This document shows positions 60,221 to 64,000 of a stretch of 64,000 bases of DNA, piece after piece. The notes beneath the pieces are model-generated. The model was given only the letters and a program-made list of their open reading frames with translations, was not told where the DNA came from and did not search any database. The DNA lies in the NCBI GenBank assembly GCA_050015675.1, contig JBEKAY010000012.1, positions 1 through 64,000 of the forward strand. The letters are read 5' to 3'. The first letter of the stretch is position 1; every line of letters begins with the position of its first letter. The translations under genes were made by a program, and so were the position numbers. The stretch is from Fen-1298 sp050015675. GTDB taxonomy: Bacteria > Bacteroidota > Ignavibacteria > UBA10030.

Positions 60221-60789
60221 CGATAGGACAGAGCGGTCGAAAAGAAACGCTCATCAAAGATTTTCTTGTTGAACTCGGTGAGGATCCTGAGCGCGAAGGC
60301 TTAATGAAAACTCCGGAACGAGTCGCAAGGATGTACGAATTTTTAATGAAAGGATATCGGCAAAACATTGACGAAGTCATGAACGGCGCTGTGTTTGAAG
60401 AAAAATACAGCGAGATGGTCATCGTAAAGGACATTGATTTCTTCTCGATGTGCGAACATCACCTCATTCCTTTTTTTGGAAAGTGTCATATCGCATACAT
60501 TCCCAATGGCAGCATTGTTGGCCTGAGCAAAATGCCACGGATTGTTGAAGTGTTTGCGCGGCGTCTCCAAGTTCAAGAGAGGATGACGCAACAAATTGCC
60601 GATACACTGTATCAGTATCTTAAACCTATGGGTGTTGCTGTAGTGATGGAGGCGCAGCATTTATGTATGATTATGCGTGGTGTCGAGAAGCTCAATTCTA
60701 TTGCGACTACAAGCGCAATGGTTGGTGCATTCCGCAATGATGTAAAGACACGAAGTGAATTTCTCACACTCATCAACAGGAACTCATAA
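60217..60789 (+). CDS. folE: GTP cyclohydrolase I
   Basis: This enzyme converts GTP to 7,8-dihydroneopterin triphosphate for folate or other pterins. The 190-aa product has zinc ligands in MCEHHLIPFFGKCH and AQHLCMIMRGVEK, with MPRIVEVFARRLQVQERMT in the core. It is translationally coupled to the PTPS gene. Confidence 0.95.
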   Translation: MTIGQSGRKETLIKDFLVELGEDPEREGLMKTPERVARMYEFLMKGYRQNIDEVMNGAVFEEKYSEMVIVKDIDFFSMCEHHLIPFFGKCHIAYIPNGSIVGLSKMPRIVEVFARRLQVQERMTQQIADTLYQYLKPMGVAVVMEAQHLCMIMRGVEKLNSIATTSAMVGAFRNDVKTRSEFLTLINRNS

Positions 60790-60876
60790 AATCAATGGAG
60801 GCAAAATAATTCTTTGCTGCTACGTTGCAGTTTCGACCTGCTGTAATGTGTAACAGGGTTTTTGAACAATTCCTCA

Positions 60877-60898
60877 GCAGGAATCTATTGATTCCTGC
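60877..60898. other. Perfect hairpin in the folE-TPR gene gap
   Basis: GCAGGAATC (60877-60885) and GATTCCTGC (60890-60898) form a 9-bp stem with a 4-nt loop and no T run. It is either a Rho-type or processing structure, or an operator for the promoter just downstream. Confidence 0.4.
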
Positions 60899-60916
60899 AT
60901 GCCCCGTCACTGCATC

Positions 60917-60945
60917 TTGATACACAGGTCACCATTTAATATATT
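60917..60945 (+). promoter_or_regulatory. Promoter abutting the TPR lipoprotein start codon
   Basis: TTGATA (60917-60922), a 17-bp spacer and TATATT (60940-60945). The ATG at 60953 is 7 bp after the -10 box. Confidence 0.7.
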
Positions 60946-60952
60946 GATAGCA

Positions 60953-63499
60953 ATGAAGAATTTTATAATCCGCATCCGATTGTCCCTGACCGTTTTTTTC
61001 TTCGTAACGGCATTTTTCCTCAATGGCTGTTCTGTTTTTTCTTCTATAGGCAACACTATTTCACTGGGGTACGAAAATATGGTTTCGTACTTCAATGGAT
61101 ATTATAATGCAAGAAATTTGTTCAACGATGCAGAAGATGAAATCAAAACAGCGGCACTCTTAGCACGGGGAAAAGCAGACTCATCCGGACAAGCTAACCA
61201 GATTCCAGGAACAGCAAAACAAAAGCTTGGACAGGTAATTGATAAGTGTTCCAATATTCTCGCGTTCCATCCTTCCAGCAGCTTAGTGGATAATTCTCTT
61301 CTCCTTATTGGAAAATCTTTTTTCTATCAGATGGAATATCTTAAGGCAGAACGAAAGTTTGCTGAATTGTTATCACAATTTCCAAACAGTTCGTTGGCAT
61401 TAGAGGCGCAGCTTTGGTACGCGCGAACGGAAGAGAAATTGGGGAAATTGGATGATGGTATTCGTTTGAGTGATGCTACTGTGCTGGCGGCACAAACAAG
61501 CCATGAAAATGAAATCGAAACTCAAGCCCACCAATTACTTGCTGTAATCTATCACCGGATGAACCAAACGGATAAATCAATTGCTGAGTATGAAAGAGCA
61601 ATCTCCATCTCAACTGATGATGTTGCAAAGGGTAATGCGCAGATGAATCTTGGAGATATTTACTTTGCAGATGGTCAGTATAAAAAGGCGGCAGAGGTCT
61701 ATCTCAAGACGGAGGATTATACTTCTGATATTTATTCAAACTATTACAGCAAGTTGCAGGCGTCAATCGCATATCGTAAAATTGGAGAGCAGAAAAAAGG
61801 ATTGGCTCTGGTTAATGCAATGATTGACGATTTCCGTAATAAGGAATATTTGGCAGCAATACTCTTTGAACGAGCCAATAACTATGCCGCAAGCGGAAGG
61901 AGAGATGAAGCGATTGACGAGTATATTTTTGTGGATACTTCTTATGCTCATACCGAGTTCGCCGTACGTTCTGCCTATCAACTTGGAGTGATCTTCGAGA
62001 AGGAGCTTGGCCTCTACGGGCGAGCATTGAAATATTATACGGAAGTGAATACGGCTACAGTACCTAGCATTGTAGCAGATGGCCGCCGAAAATTCACAGC
62101 ACTCACCCGCTATTTTGATGCCCGGCGTCGATTGTATAATGCAGATAGTTTGCTATTTGTTCTTAGTGATACAACACACAAAATAATTCCGGACACGCTT
62201 AATACAATAGCTGCTGATTCAGCTCATCAAAAACCTGCACAGGTTAATACGCCCTTTGTAAATTCCAATATTGATTCCCTTAAGGCAAAGAATCTTGTTT
62301 TAGATACTGCACATCAAAAACCTGCACAGGTTAATACGCCCTTTGTAAATTCCAATATTGATTCCCTTAAAGCAAAGAATCTTGTTTTAGATACTACACA
62401 TCAAAAACCTGCACAGGTTAATACGCCCTTTGTAAATTCCAATATTGATTCCCTTAAAGCGAAGAATCTTGTTTTAGATACTACACATCAAAAACCTGTT
62501 CAAGTTGCTGTAAAGCCCGCGCTCCCGAGTGCCGACTCGCTTCGTATACTCAAGTCTATTGCCGCACAGGAGCTGGGTGATATTTTTTATTCGGAAGTCG
62601 TGGAACCGGATTCGGCATTCTTTTGGTATAATCAATCTCTCTTATGGAATTATAATCATTCCCAGAGTCCGCGTATTCTTTACATACTCTCAGAGCTTTC
62701 TAGAACTAATCCAGAAAAGAAATTTCCTGCTCCAGAAGAATACCATTCGCGACTTGATCATGATTTTCCTGAGTCGATTTATGCAGAGGAAGCACGTCGG
62801 TTCCTTCGAAAAGCAAGCCCTGTAATGAAAACAGATTCTGCATCGGAATACTATGCACAATCCGAGAAACAGGTTGATGCTAAACAATATGAAAAAGCAA
62901 TTGGAACACTCCGTTTTATTATTCAGTCATTTCCAACATCACCATTTGCAGCTAAGAGTGAATATGCGATTGGATGGATCATGGAAAATAGTCTTGCACA
63001 ACCGGATAGTGCGATAATACAATACAAACGGGTTATAAAGAATCACAAAGGCACAACGTATGCGCTTGCTGCGTCCAATAGAGCGTTAGAAATTCCTCGA
63101 ACTGATACAATAAAAACAGATACTGTAAACAGGAAAAATAAAGCGCAGCTCCCAAAATCATCTAAACCTGATACTGTTCAAGTGAAAACAACGGGATTGA
63201 TAAAGGATACTGTGAAACAGCGACCGATTCTTTCGCCAGATGAATTAAAGGGAAAACAGAGATTAAACCCTGCGGTGAACCGATCGTTAGAAGTGCAACA
63301 ATCCGATACTTTAAAAACAGATACTGCGAACGCGAATATTAGACAGCAAATCCAAAAATCGTTTAGTCCAGACAGTGTTCAAAGAAGTGCAACTGGATTG
63401 GAGAAGGATTCGGTGAAACAGCTGCCGATTTCTCCGCGAAGCGATATAGAGAATGGACAAGAGAAAAGAACTCCATCGAGACCGAAAATTCTCGACTAA
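60953..63499 (+). CDS. TPR lipoprotein, SprE/PorW-like, with internal tandem repeats
   Basis: This 848-aa product starts at ATG 60953, where the promoter abuts it; an upstream in-frame ATG (60899) would precede the promoter. A lipoprotein signal peptide ends at FFLNGC. TPR-like helices cover about 75-405 and 560-705. The pattern YFNGYYNARNLFNDAEDEI after the Cys resembles SprE/PorW, a T9SS-associated lipoprotein, but this was not verified. A 29-residue unit is repeated three times plus a part (62216-62518), and the C-terminus holds two diverged 67-residue Ser/Thr/Lys-rich repeats. Confidence 0.82.
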   Translation: MKNFIIRIRLSLTVFFFVTAFFLNGCSVFSSIGNTISLGYENMVSYFNGYYNARNLFNDAEDEIKTAALLARGKADSSGQANQIPGTAKQKLGQVIDKCSNILAFHPSSSLVDNSLLLIGKSFFYQMEYLKAERKFAELLSQFPNSSLALEAQLWYARTEEKLGKLDDGIRLSDATVLAAQTSHENEIETQAHQLLAVIYHRMNQTDKSIAEYERAISISTDDVAKGNAQMNLGDIYFADGQYKKAAEVYLKTEDYTSDIYSNYYSKLQASIAYRKIGEQKKGLALVNAMIDDFRNKEYLAAILFERANNYAASGRRDEAIDEYIFVDTSYAHTEFAVRSAYQLGVIFEKELGLYGRALKYYTEVNTATVPSIVADGRRKFTALTRYFDARRRLYNADSLLFVLSDTTHKIIPDTLNTIAADSAHQKPAQVNTPFVNSNIDSLKAKNLVLDTAHQKPAQVNTPFVNSNIDSLKAKNLVLDTTHQKPAQVNTPFVNSNIDSLKAKNLVLDTTHQKPVQVAVKPALPSADSLRILKSIAAQELGDIFYSEVVEPDSAFFWYNQSLLWNYNHSQSPRILYILSELSRTNPEKKFPAPEEYHSRLDHDFPESIYAEEARRFLRKASPVMKTDSASEYYAQSEKQVDAKQYEKAIGTLRFIIQSFPTSPFAAKSEYAIGWIMENSLAQPDSAIIQYKRVIKNHKGTTYALAASNRALEIPRTDTIKTDTVNRKNKAQLPKSSKPDTVQVKTTGLIKDTVKQRPILSPDELKGKQRLNPAVNRSLEVQQSDTLKTDTANANIRQQIQKSFSPDSVQRSATGLEKDSVKQLPISPRSDIENGQEKRTPSRPKILD
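62216..62518 (+). repeat. 87-bp tandem repeat within the TPR lipoprotein gene
   Basis: Three nearly identical 87-bp units (62216-62302, 62303-62389, 62390-62476) and a partial fourth encode copies of DTxHQKPAQVNTPFVNSN + IDSLKAKNLVL. The units differ at only a few bases, implying recent expansion. Confidence 0.92.
63080..63496 (+). repeat. Diverged about 201-bp duplication at the end of the TPR gene
   Basis: Unit 1 (63080-63280) starts RALEIPRTDTIKTDT and unit 2 (63281-63496) starts RSLEVQQSDTLKTDT. Both continue with TTGLIKDTVKQRPI or ATGLEKDSVKQLPI. Confidence 0.8.
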
Positions 63500-63513
63500 A
63501 GAATAAAACTCCC

Positions 63514-64000
63514 ATGAGCCATATGATTCAACAATTATGCTCAGTACAATCTTGTCAAGAAGTTGCCAAGAACACTTTTCTTCTTCGGATTAAGTCGCCG
63601 GAAATTACCGCTTCAGCTCAACCGGGACAATTTGTCAACATACTTGCATCTGAAAATGGAGAAGGCCCGCTATTGCGAAGGCCATTTAGCATTTCTCGTA
63701 TTGAGGATGATATCATCGAATTAATCTTCCACGCCATTGGGATTGGTACGAAACTTCTTTCTCGTAAACAACTTGGAGATTGGATCGATGTTATTGGTCC
63801 GCTTGGCCAGCCCTTTCATGTAAATGCCGAGCACGACAATGCACTGCTTGTCGCCGGCGGAATCGGCGTGGCTCCATTTCCTTTTCTCACAAACGATTTA
63901 TTGAAACGAGGCAAACGTATTGAGACATTTGTAGGATACAGAAATGCAGCACAGGTTTTTACGGAACATCTGCAAAATGTCCGGGTAGCGACGGATGATG
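63514..64000 (+). CDS. pyrK: Dihydroorotate dehydrogenase electron-transfer subunit PyrK, 5' part
   Basis: The frame is open from ATG 63514 to the window end (162 codons). It shows the ferredoxin-reductase-like pattern of PyrK: AQPGQFVNILAS, then LLRRPFSISRI (FAD binding), then IGPLGQPF, then VAGGIGVAPFPFLT (NAD binding), ending in ATDD. PyrK passes electrons from PyrD to NAD+ in pyrimidine synthesis. The C-terminal [2Fe-2S] cysteines lie beyond the window, so the assignment rests on the first two-thirds. Confidence 0.87.
   Translation, partial: MSHMIQQLCSVQSCQEVAKNTFLLRIKSPEITASAQPGQFVNILASENGEGPLLRRPFSISRIEDDIIELIFHAIGIGTKLLSRKQLGDWIDVIGPLGQPFHVNAEHDNALLVAGGIGVAPFPFLTNDLLKRGKRIETFVGYRNAAQVFTEHLQNVRVATDD

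Noticed and set aside
62216..62518. Regular repeats considered as a CRISPR array
   Set aside because: The units are directly adjacent 87-bp coding repeats without unique spacers; no cas genes are present.

Overview
The window looks like chromosomal DNA from a Gram-negative, non-Bacteroidia member of the Bacteroidota/Chlorobi (FCB) group, most like Ignavibacteria or a neighbouring lineage. Three kinds of evidence support this. First, there are type IX secretion (T9SS) style proteins: a secreted protein with a C-terminal sorting-like domain, a PorV-family barrel and a SprE/PorW-like lipoprotein. Second, there is a GWxTD-domain protein, and atpD-atpC stand apart from the other ATP synthase genes. 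Third, many signal peptides and C-terminal-Phe beta-barrels are present. Unlike typical Bacteroidia, the promoters are sigma70-like: TTGACA-type boxes, 17 bp spacing and a recurrent TATATT -10 box. I could not test the taxonomy by search.

Layout. 1-352: 3' end of engB. 765-8297: operon of a TonB receptor, a large secreted protein and a PorV-like protein. 8375-13090: a degenerate PIG-L protein, a GWxTD protein and a beta-propeller. 13186-13617: ssb. 13722-16539: cobalamin riboswitch, btuB-like receptor and a small membrane protein. 16870-25112: glutamate dehydrogenase, a receiver/PPDK-N fusion, an S9 peptidase and class I fumarase. 25194-29954: ybaK, MgtC-like protein, trypsin-like lipoprotein, pduS and pduT, packed as an operon. 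30033-32137: SpoIIE-type phosphatase, polysaccharide deacetylase (-) and a small basic protein (-) with a complete transcription unit. 32294-34929: tRNA-Thr, mntP and atpDC. 34981-39543: alr, a hypothetical gene, GDP-mannose pyrophosphorylase, rlpA, an RpiB-like protein and a DUF167 protein. 39719-42770: lytic transglycosylase and three small outer-membrane barrels, one broken. 42975-47916: purF, pgsA, ftsY, mutL. 47977-52155: UbiA-type transferase, DUF362, EamA transporter, Fn3-like secreted protein and maf. 52232-57110 (-): cold-shock protein, inactive-looking family B DNA polymerase, slipin and NfeD. 57300-58400: remnant of a restriction-modification gene, repeats and a hemerythrin gene. 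58443-58671: two tRNA-Ser. 58806-64000: two peroxiredoxins, PTPS, folE, a TPR lipoprotein with tandem repeats and the 5' part of pyrK.

How parts work together. The B12 riboswitch probably controls receptor-mediated cobalamin import and an inner-membrane partner. PduS (a flavin/FeS cobalamin-reductase-like protein) and PduT (an FeS shell protein) form an electron conduit normally found inside bacterial microcompartment operons. Here they sit with no other shell genes. An RpiB-like protein about 9 kb away has lost the catalytic Cys and may belong to the same pathway. PTPS plus GTP cyclohydrolase I suggests reduced-pterin synthesis.

Most striking observations: the orphan PduS/PduT unit, the NfeD-slipin-dead polymerase operon, the collapsed restriction-modification gene whose 3' tail is repeated on both sides of a hemerythrin gene, the small basic gene at 31964-32137, and a consistent promoter code with two probable leaderless mRNAs.
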